Shown: in pieces, positions 1-8,761 of the stretch
Layout: each line of letters starts with the position of its first letter
Numbering within the stretch: position 1 is the first letter of the stretch
Origin: Pseudomonas paeninsulae
GTDB taxonomy: Bacteria; Pseudomonadota; Gammaproteobacteria; Pseudomonadales; Pseudomonadaceae
Direction of reading: 5' to 3'
Assembly: GCF_035621475.1 (NCBI RefSeq)
Contig: NZ_CP141799.1
Location: 3,708,501 to 3,772,500 of the forward strand
DNA length: 64,000 nt
Made by a program: the position numbers and the translations under genes
The notes under the pieces: generated by a model
What the model was told of the DNA's origin: nothing
The model's input: the letters and a program-made list of their open reading frames with translations, nothing else
Databases searched by the model: none

Positions 1-2
1 CG

Positions 3-500
3 ATGACTGAGCGCATTTCTTCCCGCACGCCACAACAAGCGCTGGCTGCTCTACTGGAACGTTACTCCCCCAGCCGCCTGCTTTTGATAGGCGCCAGCGA
101 ACTGCCAGCACTGGCCGCTTTTCAGGCCGCGCATGCCGATTGCCAGGTCGCACACGCCGCCGCAGGTGCCCTGCCGGCCGAACTGGCCGCACAACGGTTC
201 GACCTGGCGCTGGTCGTCGACTGCCTCGAACACCTGCCCAAACGCACGGGACTGGAGCTGCTCGGCGGCATCCGCAATCTGAATGCCAGCCGCCTGGCGG
301 TGCTGGTCGACCTGCAGGCCTGCGCCTGGCAGGACACCGATTTCTTTGCCCTGGCCCTGCAGTCCAGCGAGCGCTTTCAGCGGGGGGAACAGACCCTGAG
401 CCTGTTCACCTACGACCTGCTCGACTACAAACAGGTACCCGACTGGCTGAATGCCAAGTTCTGGGCCAACCCGGAAAACTTTGGCAAATACTGGTGGTAA
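3..500 (+). CDS. DUF6231-type conserved protein, methyltransferase-like fold
   Basis: A 165-residue protein that I place in a conserved Pseudomonas family, from memory DUF6231. The N-terminal half reads as a Rossmann-type strand ([10 protein letters not shown]), and around residues 69-80 [14 protein letters not shown] resembles the post-motif strand of SAM-dependent methyltransferases. The glycine-rich SAM loop is weak, so catalytic activity is uncertain. The ATG is the third base of the window, so an upstream start cannot be excluded. ychJ begins 6 bases after the stop, which suggests co-transcription. No function is claimed beyond the fold resemblance. Confidence 0.7.
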   Translation: MTERISSRTPQQALAALLERYSPSRLLLIGASELPALAAFQAAHADCQVAHAAAGALPAELAAQRFDLALVVDCLEHLPKRTGLELLGGIRNLNASRLAVLVDLQACAWQDTDFFALALQSSERFQRGEQTLSLFTYDLLDYKQVPDWLNAKFWANPENFGKYWW

Positions 501-505
501 GCCAC

Positions 506-994
506 ATGACGACAGTCAATGCCGAGACCCTGCCAAGCTGCCCGTGCGGCAGTGGCGACTCACTCAGCGAGTGCTGCGGCCGCTACCATGCCGGGCTGCC
601 GGCACCGAGCGCCGAACTGCTCATGCGTTCACGCTACAGTGCCTATGTCCTGGGACTGGTCGACTACCTGCTGGCGACCACCCTGGCGGCACAACAGCCG
701 AGCCTGGATCGCGCCGCCATCAGCGCCTGGAGCCTGCAAAGCACCTGGCTTGGCCTCGACGTCGAAACCACTGAAGTCCTGGGCGGCCAGCCGGAACATG
801 CATTCGTGACCTTTACCGCGCGCTGGCACGATAGCGGCGGCGAACATGCCCACCGCGAACGCTCAGCCTTCGTCCAGCACAAGGGCCAGTGGTACTTTAT
901 CGATCCTACGGTGGCGCTACAGGCTGGTCGCAATGACCCCTGCCCTTGCGGCAGTGGACAGAAATTCAAGAAATGTTGTGCGGGCTTTGTCTGA
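506..994 (+). CDS. ychJ: YchJ family SEC-C motif protein (UPF0225)
   Basis: A 162-residue protein with the YchJ layout. It has an N-terminal Cys cluster ([17 protein letters not shown], about residues 10-26), a central NTF2-like domain ([12 protein letters not shown], then [10 protein letters not shown]) and a C-terminal SEC-C zinc-binding motif ([16 protein letters not shown]). SEC-C motifs resemble the SecA tail and bind one zinc ion. The biochemical role of YchJ is not established. ATG 506 is chosen because the N-terminal Cys cluster follows it directly and it lies 6 bases after the previous stop; longer starts in the frame would overlap the upstream gene. Confidence 0.9.
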   Translation: MTTVNAETLPSCPCGSGDSLSECCGRYHAGLPAPSAELLMRSRYSAYVLGLVDYLLATTLAAQQPSLDRAAISAWSLQSTWLGLDVETTEVLGGQPEHAFVTFTARWHDSGGEHAHRERSAFVQHKGQWYFIDPTVALQAGRNDPCPCGSGQKFKKCCAGFV

Positions 995-1249
995 AACAAA
1001 ACGCATCAGACCGATCCGTGCAGGCCATAACACAATCCAGTTGCGCTAATTGACCACCTCCCTCGTTTGCTGCACACCAGGTGCTCGGCGCGTAGCGCGG
1101 GGAGCGCGGGGAAAATCCGGCAGTGGCGCTGCAGACTGCAGCCCCCCGTATTTCATCCACGCGACCCAAAAGCCCGCACTCACCTTTAGTCAACGGCCCT
1201 GCGCGCCTGCCGGGCGCGGCGACAAGGCCGGGAGCTAACCCGGTTCGAC

Positions 1250-1807
1250 CTATTCCTGTAATTTCAAATGGGATACGTCTGGCGGTGGTGCGGCAGGTGC
1301 GGCCTTTATCTCACCCATGTCGCTGCCGGCAGGCGCCAGACTGAATTGCGCCAGATCGAGAGGCGGTGCTTGCGCCGCAGGCTTGTCATCTTGCAGGTCC
1401 TCACCGAGTGGGGCGATTTCAAAATCTGGCGCATCGACCTCGGAGAACGCCGCCATATACTCATCCCGCGGCAGCACTTTCAGCCGCTTTCCGGCCGGCG
1501 TCTGCGGGATTGTAGCCGGCACAGCTTCGGCCGCTGCAACGGCAGGCGCCGCTGCCAATTCAATCGCTTCGATCTCTTCCGCCATGTCCCTCACTTCGAC
1601 CAGAGCACCGGCGCGCAGCAAGCTGCTGCGATATTTCTCCGCGCCAGCCGCATCCAGATTGTTCTTGATCACAATGCGCCGCCCAGAAAACAGCAAGGCA
1701 ATACGCTGAGCATCGGCCTGGAACAACTTGGCCAGATTGGCTTTCACCGACTCCAGCTGCGTCCCCGCCACTAGCTGGCCGGCAAAGGCGATCTCATAAC
1801 GAACCAT
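1250..1807 (-). CDS. Conserved hypothetical protein, acidic Pro/Ala-rich tail
   Basis: A 185-residue cytoplasmic protein. The first 75 residues form a compact alpha/beta region (MVRYEIAFAGQLVAG, LFSGRRIVIKNNLD, EKYRSSLLRAGA). The rest is low-complexity, rich in Ala, Pro and Glu, with a basic patch KRLKVLPRDEYM near residue 115. There is no signal peptide or membrane segment. ATG 1807 is preferred over upstream starts because the conserved-looking domain starts there and the upstream extension looks non-coding. It is convergent with ychJ and divergent from the lipoprotein gene at 1920. I do not recognise a function. Confidence 0.7.
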   Translation of the reverse strand: MVRYEIAFAGQLVAGTQLESVKANLAKLFQADAQRIALLFSGRRIVIKNNLDAAGAEKYRSSLLRAGALVEVRDMAEEIEAIELAAAPAVAAAEAVPATIPQTPAGKRLKVLPRDEYMAAFSEVDAPDFEIAPLGEDLQDDKPAAQAPPLDLAQFSLAPAGSDMGEIKAAPAAPPPDVSHLKLQE

Positions 1808-1919
1808 GGTCACACTCCTGTCTTCATCGGCGCCCAGTATGGCGCAGGTTTTTTTACCCTCACAACACGTTGCAGCCAAGCACCTGCTTGTTACACTGAC
1901 GCGTCCTTTGGAGTATGAA

Positions 1920-2417
1920 ATGTTTTCCCAGGCGCTAACTATAAGAATTCTCAGCCTATTAATGTTTTTCGGCCTGTTTTCCAGCATCGGCGGATGTTCC
2001 ACTTGGACGAGCGGAGGGTTCAAGGATCCGGATGTCCGCTTGCTCAAAGTCGAAGTAATCAGGGCCAAGTTGTTGGAGCAGCAGTTCGTCCTGCGATTTC
2101 GTATCGACAACCCCAACAGCATGAGCCTGCCGGTACGCGGCCTGGATTACCGAGTGCACCTCAACGAGGTGGAACTGGCAGAAGGCGAAACCAATACATG
2201 GTTCACGGTTCCGGCCTATGGCCACCATGTGTTCGATGTCCCGGTGCGCACCAACCTCTGGCGGCACCTACGACAAATCGTCAAATTGCTTGAACAACCT
2301 GAAGAGCCGATCCGCTATCGACTCGAAGGTAAGGTAAAAACTGGTTTGTTGTTCGGGCGCAGCGTGCACATGTCGCGGAATGGCGAGATAATCCCCGGCG
2401 ATTTCATTCCTGAGTAA
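1920..2417 (+). CDS. LEA type 2 (WHy-like) domain lipoprotein
   Basis: A 165-residue predicted outer-membrane or periplasmic lipoprotein. A hydrophobic signal (ILSLLMFFGLFSSIGGC) ends in a lipobox with Cys about residue 25. The mature part matches the LEA14/WHy beta-sandwich pattern (EQQFVLRFRIDNPNSMSLPV, then a Gly-Leu-Asp-Tyr strand and a Glu-rich turn), as in PA1037-like proteins. Bacterial LEA-type lipoproteins have no firmly assigned role; stress tolerance is suggested for the family. ATG 1920 directly precedes the signal sequence and has a GGAG about 9 bases upstream. The SEC-C gene follows after 6 bases. Confidence 0.8.
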   Translation: MFSQALTIRILSLLMFFGLFSSIGGCSTWTSGGFKDPDVRLLKVEVIRAKLLEQQFVLRFRIDNPNSMSLPVRGLDYRVHLNEVELAEGETNTWFTVPAYGHHVFDVPVRTNLWRHLRQIVKLLEQPEEPIRYRLEGKVKTGLLFGRSVHMSRNGEIIPGDFIPE

Positions 2418-2423
2418 GCGCAC

Positions 2424-2630
2424 ATGAACCAACAAGCCCACGTACACGGTCCCGACTGCAACCACGCCGAGCCCGATCATCAGCATGATCATGACCACGG
2501 TCACGTGCATGGCCCAGACTGCAACCATGCTCACCAGGAGCCGGTGCGCAACACCCTGAAAGATGTCGGTCGCAACGACCCCTGCCCATGCGGTAGCCAG
2601 AAGAAATTCAAGAAATGCCACGGTGCCTGA
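2424..2630 (+). CDS. Small His-rich SEC-C domain protein
   Basis: A 68-residue protein in two parts. The N-terminus (residues 1-40) is extremely His-rich and contains a duplicated [10 protein letters not shown] block (residues 7-16 and 27-36). The C-terminus is a SEC-C motif ([17 protein letters not shown]) almost identical to that of YchJ 1.6 kb upstream. SEC-C motifs chelate zinc through three Cys and one His or Cys. The His/Cys tail could bind Zn, Ni or Cu, so metal storage or delivery is plausible but unproven. It sits between the LEA lipoprotein and a DUF2489 gene with gaps under 10 bases, consistent with an operon. Confidence 0.85.
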   Translation: MNQQAHVHGPDCNHAEPDHQHDHDHGHVHGPDCNHAHQEPVRNTLKDVGRNDPCPCGSQKKFKKCHGA

Positions 2631-2637
2631 TGTGCCC

Positions 2638-3096
2638 ATGAGCACCATGAATCTGCTGCTTCTGCTGGCCGGCGCCCTGCTGGTGACGGCCCTTGCGCTG
2701 TATGCCTTGCTACTGTGGCGCCGAGTCTGGGCGCAACGCCGCAACTTGGCGCAGGCAGAAAGCCAGCGCCGTGGACGTCTGGCTGGCGACTTGCTGATGC
2801 TCGCCAGCAGCCTGCTCGATGGCCAGCTGCCGTTGATCGAAGGCGCTATTCGCATCAAGGTGCTGCTGGACAACTACGACACTGCGCTGAGCCAAGACCC
2901 CCACTGCCAGGTGTTTCATCTGCTGTTCGCAGCCACCGCCCAGGTGCCGACCCATGCAAACTGGAAGGCATTGGAGCCGAGCGAGCGGCGCCAGCACGAA
3001 AAACGCTTCAATGAACTGGAGCTGCAGCACAAGGCTGCCACTCGCACAGCCGCACGCTGGCTGCTCGATGAAGGCCTGAAGCAACCCGGCAACTGA
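2638..3096 (+). CDS. DUF2489 family membrane-anchored protein
   Basis: A 152-residue protein with one N-terminal transmembrane helix ([20 protein letters not shown]) followed by a charged, helical cytoplasmic domain ([19 protein letters not shown]; later [20 protein letters not shown]). This matches the DUF2489 family, whose function is unknown. Two close in-frame starts exist (2638 and 2647); the first is used. It lies 7 bases after the SEC-C gene and 80 bases before quiP, so the small genes and quiP may share a transcript. Confidence 0.75.
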   Translation: MSTMNLLLLLAGALLVTALALYALLLWRRVWAQRRNLAQAESQRRGRLAGDLLMLASSLLDGQLPLIEGAIRIKVLLDNYDTALSQDPHCQVFHLLFAATAQVPTHANWKALEPSERRQHEKRFNELELQHKAATRTAARWLLDEGLKQPGN

Positions 3097-3176
3097 CCCT
3101 GGCGGGCTTTCAGGGTTTGCCCAGCATTCTCATCCACCGATCTTTCCAGTCCTGCGTTCTGCAAGGAGCTCGCTGC

Positions 3177-5714
3177 ATGCTATCGCGCGCATTCCGTCCC
3201 ATGGCCCACTTGGGCCTCGCCGCCACCCTTACTACCGGCCTGGCGTTAAGCGGCTGCCAGTCATTTCTCGACAACCGCTACCGCGATAGTCTGCACCCGG
3301 ACCAGGGCAGCGTGCGCATTCAGGGCCTGGCACAAACCGTTGTGGTTCGACGCAATGCTCTGGGCATGCCGCTGATCGAAACCAATACCTTCCACGACGC
3401 GCTGTTCGCCTTGGGCTATGTGCATGCCAGCGACCGCCTCAGCCAGATGATCGGCATGCGCCTGTTGGCCGAAGGCCGATTGGCGGAAATGGCGGGCCCC
3501 GGCGTACTGGAAATCGACCGCCTGATGCGCGCGGTCAACCTGAAAAAAAGTGCCGCAGTGCTCTATGCCAACGCCTCGCCACGCCTGAAGAAGTTCTTCG
3601 AGGTGTACGCCCGCGGCGTCAATGCCTACCTGTTCCGCTATCGCGACAAGCTGCCGATGGACCTGGCCCAATCCGGCTATCGTCCGCCCTACTGGAAAGC
3701 CGAAGATTCAGTGCTGGTGTTCTGCCTGCTGAACTTCGGCCTGGCGGTCAACCTGCAGGAAGAAATCGCCTCCCTGGTGCTGGCGCAGAAAGTCGGCAGC
3801 GAACCCCTCGCCTGGCTGCTGCCCACCTACCCGGACGAACCGTTACCGTTCGAGGAGGCCGAAAAGCTCAAGGGCCTGACCCTGAGCGGACAAATCCCCG
3901 GTTTGGCCGCCGTCAACAATGCGGCCAGCCAACTCGCCAGCACCCACATGCTTGGCGTCGCCGCGTCCAATAACTGGGCCATCGCCCCGCAGAACAGCCG
4001 CAGCGGCAAGAGCCTGCTGGCCAACGACACCCACCTGCCACTGTCGATGCCATCGGCGTGGAACTTCGTCCAGATCCGCTCGCCGAAATTCCAGGCCGCC
4101 GGCGTGTCGATCGCCGGCGTGCCCGCCATCGTCGCCGGGTTCAACGGCAAGCTCGGCTGGGGCATGACCATGGTCATGGGCGACAACCAGGACCTGTTCC
4201 TGGAGAAAATCCGACGCCAAGGCAACCGCCTCTATTATCAGGCCGACGGCAAGTGGCTACCGGCCCGGGAGCGCCAGGAAACCTTCTTCATCAAGGGTCA
4301 GCGACCGATCCGCGAAACCATCTTCGAGACCCGTCACGGCCCGCTGCTCAACTCGGTACTGGGCGAACGCAAACACCCTTTGCAGCCGCTGCATCTGAGC
4401 AGCGGTTACGGCCTGGCCCTGCAAACCACCCAATTCGAGGCGGACCAGAGCCTCGATGCGCTGTTCGATCTGTCCCGCGCGCAATCGGTGGAGCAAGCCT
4501 TCGAGGCCACCCGCGACGTGCGTGCCATGCCATTGAATATCGTCTTCGCCGACGCCCAGCACATCGGCTGGCAGGTCACCGGGCGCTTCCCCAATCGCCG
4601 CGAAGGCCTTGGCCTGATGCCCTCGCCTGGCTGGGATAGCCGTTACGACTGGGATGGCTTCGCCGACCCGATGCTGCATCCCTACGACCAGGACCCGCAG
4701 CAAGGCTGGTTGGGCACCGCCAACAATCGCACCGTGCCGCGCGGTTATGGCATGCAATTGTCCAATTCCTGGTTCTACCCGGATCGCTACGAGCGCCTCG
4801 CGCATCTGGCTGGCAGCGGCAAGCACGACACGCGCAGCATGATTGCCATGCAGTACGACCAGACCACGCCCTTCGTCAGCAAGCTGCAACGCATGTTCGA
4901 AGCCCCCGGCATGGCCGAGCCGCTGCAAAAAGCCATCGATGCCCTGCCAGCGCAGGAGCGCGCAAAAGCGCGCGAAGCCTACCGCCGACTGATGGCGTTC
5001 GACGGCAATCTCAGCGCAAGTTCGGGGGATGCCGCACTCTACGGCGCCTTCCTGCACGAAAGCGCGCGGCAGATCTTCCTCGATGAACTGGGCCCCGATA
5101 CCAGTCCGGCCTGGCTGGCCTTGGTGGAGACCGCCAATCAATCCTATTCGGCCCAGGCCGACCACCTGCTGGGCCGCGACGACAGTCCATTCTGGAACGA
5201 TATCGGCAGCGCCCAGCAAGAAGACAAGCCGGCCATTCTCGCCCGCAGCCTGGCCGCCGCCGTGAGCTTCGCCGAAACCAAGCTCGGCACTGAGCGCAGT
5301 GCCTGGCAATGGGGCAAGCTGCACAGCTACAGCTGGACCAGCGAAACCAGCAAACTGGCGCCCTACATGAGCACCAGCCAGCACGCCGCAATCAACGCAC
5401 TGAAGGGCTATCTCGACCGCGGCCCCTACCCGGCCGGTGGCGACCACAGCACCCTCAATGTCTCGGCCTACAACTGGGGGCAGGATTTCGACACCTGGCT
5501 GATTCCAGCCATGCGCATCGTCGTCGACTTCGGCCGCGAAGAGCCGCTGATCGGCCTGAACAGCTCCGGCCAATCCGGCAACCCGGCGAGCGAGCATTAC
5601 GCCGACGGTATCGAGGCCTGGCGCAAGGGCCAGTACATGAGCTTCCCGTTTCAGCCGCAGAACCTCGAGAAGGTCTATGGCACTAAACGACTGATCCTGA
5701 CCCCCGGAAAATAA
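3177..5714 (+). CDS. quiP: Penicillin-amidase family acyl-homoserine-lactone acylase (QuiP-like)
   Basis: An 845-residue Ntn-hydrolase precursor. A lipoprotein-type signal ([14 protein letters not shown] region, Cys about residue 24) is followed by the alpha subunit, a linker and the beta subunit. The beta subunit starts at the autocatalytic serine Ser264 in [12 protein letters not shown], the family's cleavage and nucleophile site. Later blocks [14 protein letters not shown] and [12 protein letters not shown] are typical of the family. P. aeruginosa QuiP (847 residues) cleaves long-chain acyl-homoserine lactones to homoserine lactone and fatty acid; length and remembered sequence agree well. 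ATG 3177 has an AAGGAG 9 bases upstream. The neighbours (ychJ, LEA lipoprotein, SEC-C, DUF2489) match the PA1032 region as I recall it. Confidence 0.88.
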   Translation: MLSRAFRPMAHLGLAATLTTGLALSGCQSFLDNRYRDSLHPDQGSVRIQGLAQTVVVRRNALGMPLIETNTFHDALFALGYVHASDRLSQMIGMRLLAEGRLAEMAGPGVLEIDRLMRAVNLKKSAAVLYANASPRLKKFFEVYARGVNAYLFRYRDKLPMDLAQSGYRPPYWKAEDSVLVFCLLNFGLAVNLQEEIASLVLAQKVGSEPLAWLLPTYPDEPLPFEEAEKLKGLTLSGQIPGLAAVNNAASQLASTHMLGVAASNNWAIAPQNSRSGKSLLANDTHLPLSMPSAWNFVQIRSPKFQAAGVSIAGVPAIVAGFNGKLGWGMTMVMGDNQDLFLEKIRRQGNRLYYQADGKWLPARERQETFFIKGQRPIRETIFETRHGPLLNSVLGERKHPLQPLHLSSGYGLALQTTQFEADQSLDALFDLSRAQSVEQAFEATRDVRAMPLNIVFADAQHIGWQVTGRFPNRREGLGLMPSPGWDSRYDWDGFADPMLHPYDQDPQQGWLGTANNRTVPRGYGMQLSNSWFYPDRYERLAHLAGSGKHDTRSMIAMQYDQTTPFVSKLQRMFEAPGMAEPLQKAIDALPAQERAKAREAYRRLMAFDGNLSASSGDAALYGAFLHESARQIFLDELGPDTSPAWLALVETANQSYSAQADHLLGRDDSPFWNDIGSAQQEDKPAILARSLAAAVSFAETKLGTERSAWQWGKLHSYSWTSETSKLAPYMSTSQHAAINALKGYLDRGPYPAGGDHSTLNVSAYNWGQDFDTWLIPAMRIVVDFGREEPLIGLNSSGQSGNPASEHYADGIEAWRKGQYMSFPFQPQNLEKVYGTKRLILTPGK

Positions 5715-5795
5715 TTACCGCTCATCGGCGGTTGCTGAACCAACCTGGCAGGCCCCGCTCTGAGTTAACGGACTTACTCCATAGATCATCATTTT

Positions 5796-5821
5796 AGGGC
5801 GCCTTTGGGCGCCCTTTTTTT
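5796..5821 (+). terminator. Rho-independent terminator after quiP
   Basis: A GGGCGCC / GGCGCCC hairpin with a 3-base loop is followed by an unbroken T run. It lies about 80 bases after the quiP stop and before the convergent small gene at 5878. Confidence 0.85.
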
Positions 5822-5877
5822 GTGCGCGATTTAGCCGTTTGATCGCCCGCCCCATTCTGCCGGGCGGCTGACAAGGG

Positions 5878-6105
5878 TCAGACCCGAGTAATTCCGGTGA
5901 TGGTGATGCAGTAACACTCAGCCAGACGCACGGCCGGGGTCTGGATTTCATTGGGAAGGTCTTTTGGCTCTTCGCGCTCGTAGACCTGCTCGGCCATTTT
6001 GAGCAGATGCATCACCGCCTGTTCCAGGCTCGGTTTACTGGCGGACTGCAGCTCGAACACCTCGGTGCGCTCATCTTTACTGTATGTGATCTTCCAGGTT
6101 GTCAT
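5878..6105 (-). CDS. Small conserved hypothetical protein (75 aa)
   Basis: A 75-residue soluble protein beginning MTTWKITYSKDERTEVFEL, with a central helix (LEQAVMHLLKMAEQVYERE) and a C-terminal strand ending in CYCITITGI. No signal peptide or membrane segment. The start is preceded on the minus strand by a GGAGG-like sequence (6112-6117). It lies convergent to quiP beyond a terminator and is transcribed alone. I do not recognise a function. Confidence 0.65.
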   Translation of the reverse strand: MTTWKITYSKDERTEVFELQSASKPSLEQAVMHLLKMAEQVYEREEPKDLPNEIQTPAVRLAECYCITITGITRV

Positions 6106-6253
6106 GACTGATTCCTCCCGCGCTAAAAAACTCGACCATCCGCATGTTGACGGACACGGTCCTTATTAGACCCACCTTACCAAAGCCGCCCGGACACTGT
6201 GGGCGACACCCCGCCGGACAGGCTTTCCAGATGTTTCAGCGCCGCTAGCTCGG

Positions 6254-6401
6254 CAAGACTGCAATGCTGTTCATTTAAGCCAAGTTAGCGGCATTTTTGT
6301 AGCCGGATGAAATTGGCGAAAAGCCACGGACAACAGGCCGCGACGGACGTGGAAGCGGAGGATGAGCGCCCCTCAAGTGAACAGCATTACCGCCAAGACT
6401 G
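6254..6401. mobile_element. MITE-like element with terminal inverted repeats and 8-bp flanking repeat
   Basis: The left end AATGCTGTTCATTTAAG (6263-6279) and the right end CTCAAGTGAACAGCATT (6372-6388) are imperfect inverted repeats with 15 of 17 bases paired. The pair is flanked by a direct CAAGACTG at 6254-6261 and 6394-6401, which looks like a target-site duplication, although 5 extra bases sit between the right repeat and its flank. The internal ~100 bp has no coding capacity. This is the architecture of a miniature inverted-repeat transposable element or a deleted insertion sequence. I cannot name the parent family. Confidence 0.5.
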
Positions 6402-6450
6402 AACCTTGTGCGCCGACATGCCTCAAAGCAGATGCATCGATTGATTCTCC

Positions 6451-6475
6451 GGGCGCCTATGGCGCCTATTTTTTT
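6451..6475 (+). terminator. Hairpin with T run upstream of nadE
   Basis: GGCGCC-TAT-GGCGCC followed by an A and seven T residues has the form of an intrinsic terminator. No gene ends just upstream, so it may terminate an unannotated short RNA or transcription leaving the element at 6254-6401. Confidence 0.5.
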
Positions 6476-6649
6476 GCTTGAAATTCAGCCTTATGCACGG
6501 TCATTGACGATTAACGCAAGGCCACAGTTGGCTTATGATCCTGCAGCGCCTGCGCCAAGCCAGCCCAACTGGACGCAATGCCCCAACGAGCAGGTTGTCA
6601 CCTTCTGACCACTATCTTCCGCGTAACCGACTTGCACTAAGGAACCACC

Positions 6650-7477
6650 ATGAGCAGCCGCCAAGCCGAGATCGCCACCGCCCTGAACGTGGAGCCCCCC
6701 TTTGCCGACGAAACCGCCCTGCTGGCAGAGATCGAGCGGCGCAAAACCTTTATCAAGAATTGCCTGCGTAACGCGGGCCTGAAAGTACTGGTACTGGGCA
6801 TCAGCGGAGGGGTCGATTCGCTGACCGCTGGACGCCTCGCGCAACTGAGCGTGGAAGAACTGCGCAACGAGACGAACGACGCCGCGTATCGCTTCATCGC
6901 CGTGCGCCTGCCTCACGGCACCCAGCACGACGAGCACGACGCCCAGGCGTCACTGCAGTTTATCCGCGCGGACGAAGAAGACACGGTGAACATCGCCGAC
7001 AGCGTGTACGCACTCGGCGAGCAGGTCAGCCACCTGCAGACGCTCAGCGATGCACGTCGCGACTTCGTCGTCGGCAACATCAAGGCGCGCATGCGCATGG
7101 TCGCCCAGTTCACCATTGCCAACGCCAATAACGGCCTGGTCATCGGCACCGACCACGCTGCCGAGGCGGTGATGGGCTTTTTCACCAAGTTCGGTGACGG
7201 TGCCTGCGACCTGGCGCCGCTCAGCGGCCTGGTCAAAGGCCAGGTACGCGCCATCGCCAAGCAGCTTGGCGCACCGGAAAACCTGGCCTTCAAGGTGCCC
7301 ACCGCCGACCTGGAGGAGCTGCGCCCAGGCAAGCCGGACGAAGAAGCGCACGGCGTCAGTTACGCCGAGATCGACGCGTTCCTGCATGGCCAGCCGGTTC
7401 GCGACGAGGCTTACGCCATCATCACCCGCACCTATGACAACAGCCGGCATAAGCGCGAACTGCCACTGGCGCCCTGA
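6650..7477 (+). CDS. nadE: NH3-dependent NAD+ synthetase
   Basis: A 275-residue enzyme that amidates deamido-NAD to NAD using ATP and ammonia, the last step of NAD synthesis. The N-type ATP pyrophosphatase P-loop ISGGVDS is at residues 51-57. [21 protein letters not shown] and [20 protein letters not shown] are the expected adenylate and NaAD-binding blocks. The length fits the ammonia-only class without a glutaminase domain. It is a single gene with a long leader (see 6451-6475) and shares a bidirectional terminator with dcd. Confidence 0.95.
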   Translation: MSSRQAEIATALNVEPPFADETALLAEIERRKTFIKNCLRNAGLKVLVLGISGGVDSLTAGRLAQLSVEELRNETNDAAYRFIAVRLPHGTQHDEHDAQASLQFIRADEEDTVNIADSVYALGEQVSHLQTLSDARRDFVVGNIKARMRMVAQFTIANANNGLVIGTDHAAEAVMGFFTKFGDGACDLAPLSGLVKGQVRAIAKQLGAPENLAFKVPTADLEELRPGKPDEEAHGVSYAEIDAFLHGQPVRDEAYAIITRTYDNSRHKRELPLAP

Positions 7478-7495
7478 TCACGAAGTTGCAGGCAA

Positions 7496-7537
7496 GAAAA
7501 AGCCGGTTTCCACGTAGTGTGAAAACCGGCTTTTTCT
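7496..7537. terminator. Bidirectional terminator between nadE and dcd
   Basis: An AAAAAGCCGGTTT ... AAACCGGCTTTTT hairpin has A and T runs on both sides and can act for both convergent genes. Confidence 0.85.
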
Positions 7538-7553
7538 TGATCCAGCAGATCGA

Positions 7554-8120
7554 TCAGGCTTTCGGCAAGGTCACGCCGAGTTGCCCCTGGTATTTACCAC
7601 CGCGATCCTTATAGGACACTTCGCACTCTTCATCGGACTCGAAAAAGAGCATCTGGGCCACGCCTTCGTGGGCGTAGATCTTCGCCGGCAAGGTTGTGGT
7701 ATTGGAGAACTCCAGCGTCACATGACCCTCCCACTCGGGTTCCAGCGGGGTGACGTTGACGATGATGCCGCAGCGTGCGTAGGTGCTCTTGCCCAGGCAG
7801 ATGGTCAGTACATTGCGCGGGATACGGAAGTATTCGACGGTGCGGGCCAGGGCGAAGGAGTTTGGCGGAATGATGCAGACATCGCTCTTTACGTCGACGA
7901 AGCTCTTTTCATCGAAATTCTTCGGGTCGACGGTGGCCGAATTGATGTTGGTAAACACCTTGAATTCATCGGCGCAGCGCACATCGTAGCCATAGCTGGA
8001 AACACCGTAAGAGATCAGCGCCTGACTGCCTTCGGTGCGCACTTGGCGCTCGACGAAAGGCTCGATCATGCCGTGCTCTTGCGCCATGCGGCGAATCCAT
8101 TTATCCGATTTGATGCTCAT
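7554..8120 (-). CDS. dcd: dCTP deaminase
   Basis: A 188-residue enzyme that converts dCTP to dUTP, feeding dTMP synthesis. It begins [19 protein letters not shown], and the trimeric dUTPase-like core shows [11 protein letters not shown] (substrate Ser/Arg) and [19 protein letters not shown] with the catalytic Glu. The length equals the family norm. ATG 8120 has AGGAC upstream; the longer in-frame start adds 41 unlikely residues. It is convergent with nadE. Confidence 0.95.
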   Translation of the reverse strand: MSIKSDKWIRRMAQEHGMIEPFVERQVRTEGSQALISYGVSSYGYDVRCADEFKVFTNINSATVDPKNFDEKSFVDVKSDVCIIPPNSFALARTVEYFRIPRNVLTICLGKSTYARCGIIVNVTPLEPEWEGHVTLEFSNTTTLPAKIYAHEGVAQMLFFESDEECEVSYKDRGGKYQGQLGVTLPKA

Positions 8121-8444
8121 GGCGGGCGTCCTGATAAGCGGGTGATGAAAAAGTGAGCGCATCTTACCGGGGCCGGCCACAGGGTTCAAAGGCTGTCGAC
8201 CAACGTCAGTGCGCAAGCCTAGCTTTACTTCACCCGTCGCCAAATAACAAAAAGGCCTACAGAGCGTTCGCGCTTAGCGTTAAAACCGCGTACAGTAGCG
8301 CCACTGTGCTGCATGTGTCACCGCGAATCGCTACTTGATGCCTAGATCTCGATCCAAACATCGTCCGACTCCTAGTACTCGTTGCACTCAGTCCCGGCCT
8401 GGGCTTTTCCAGGGCTGTTATTAAAAATTGTTAGGAGACATAAC

Positions 8445-8654
8445 ATGTCGAATCGTCAGAATGGTACCGTCAAGTGGTTTAACGATGAGAAAGGCTACGG
8501 CTTTATCACTCCGCAATCCGGTGATGACCTGTTCGTACACTTCAAAGCTATCCAGAGCGATGGCTTCAAGAGCCTGAAAGAAGGCCAAGCAGTGACTTTC
8601 GTGGCCACCCGTGGTCAGAAAGGCATGCAAGCTGAGGAAGTTCAGGTTGCATAA
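8445..8654 (+). CDS. Cold-shock-domain protein (CspA family)
   Basis: A 69-residue single-stranded nucleic-acid-binding protein. RNP1 (KGYGFI) and RNP2 (DLFVHF) are intact within the five-stranded beta barrel, and the protein starts [17 protein letters not shown]. Family members act as RNA chaperones and transcription antiterminators; not all are cold-induced. GGAG lies 8 bases before the ATG. About 200 bp of leader separates it from the divergent dcd gene, which could include the long 5' UTR typical of csp genes. A strong terminator follows. Confidence 0.93.
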   Translation: MSNRQNGTVKWFNDEKGYGFITPQSGDDLFVHFKAIQSDGFKSLKEGQAVTFVATRGQKGMQAEEVQVA

Positions 8655-8675
8655 CCTGATCTAACCTCGCTTGAG

Positions 8676-8706
8676 AAAAAGCCCCGCCATGTGCGGGGCT
8701 TTTTTG
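8676..8706 (+). terminator. Terminator of the cold-shock gene
   Basis: AAAAAGCCCCGC-CATGT-GCGGGGCTTTTTT forms a 7-bp GC stem flanked by A and T runs. Confidence 0.9.
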
Positions 8707-8727
8707 TGGGCGCTGATCCGTCGCCGA

Positions 8728-8752
8728 CGCCGTGCGCACTAAGCGCACGGCG
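8728..8752. other. Perfect 10-bp hairpin downstream of apbC
   Basis: CGCCGTGCGC and GCGCACGGCG are perfect inverted arms with a 5-base loop. It ends 9 bases from the apbC stop (minus strand) and lacks a T run, so it may be an mRNA 3'-end stabiliser or weak terminator. Confidence 0.5.
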
Positions 8753-8761
8753 CTGACTCAT

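Larger units (their letters stand above)
6106..6649. other. Intergenic region upstream of nadE (544 bp)
   Basis: No convincing gene is seen here. It contains the inverted-repeat-flanked element at 6254-6401, a hairpin with a T run at 6451-6475 and about 170 bp of leader before nadE. The short open frames inside lack ribosome binding sites and have no recognisable protein features. Confidence 0.6.

Noticed and set aside
4257..5597. Minus-strand open frame of about 446 codons
   Set aside because: Antisense of quiP; the sense protein has a complete Ntn-hydrolase pattern, and the antisense product has no family features.
5715..5795. Possible tRNA or small RNA between quiP and its terminator
   Set aside because: No cloverleaf or conserved T-loop could be drawn; it reads as ordinary 3' untranslated sequence.
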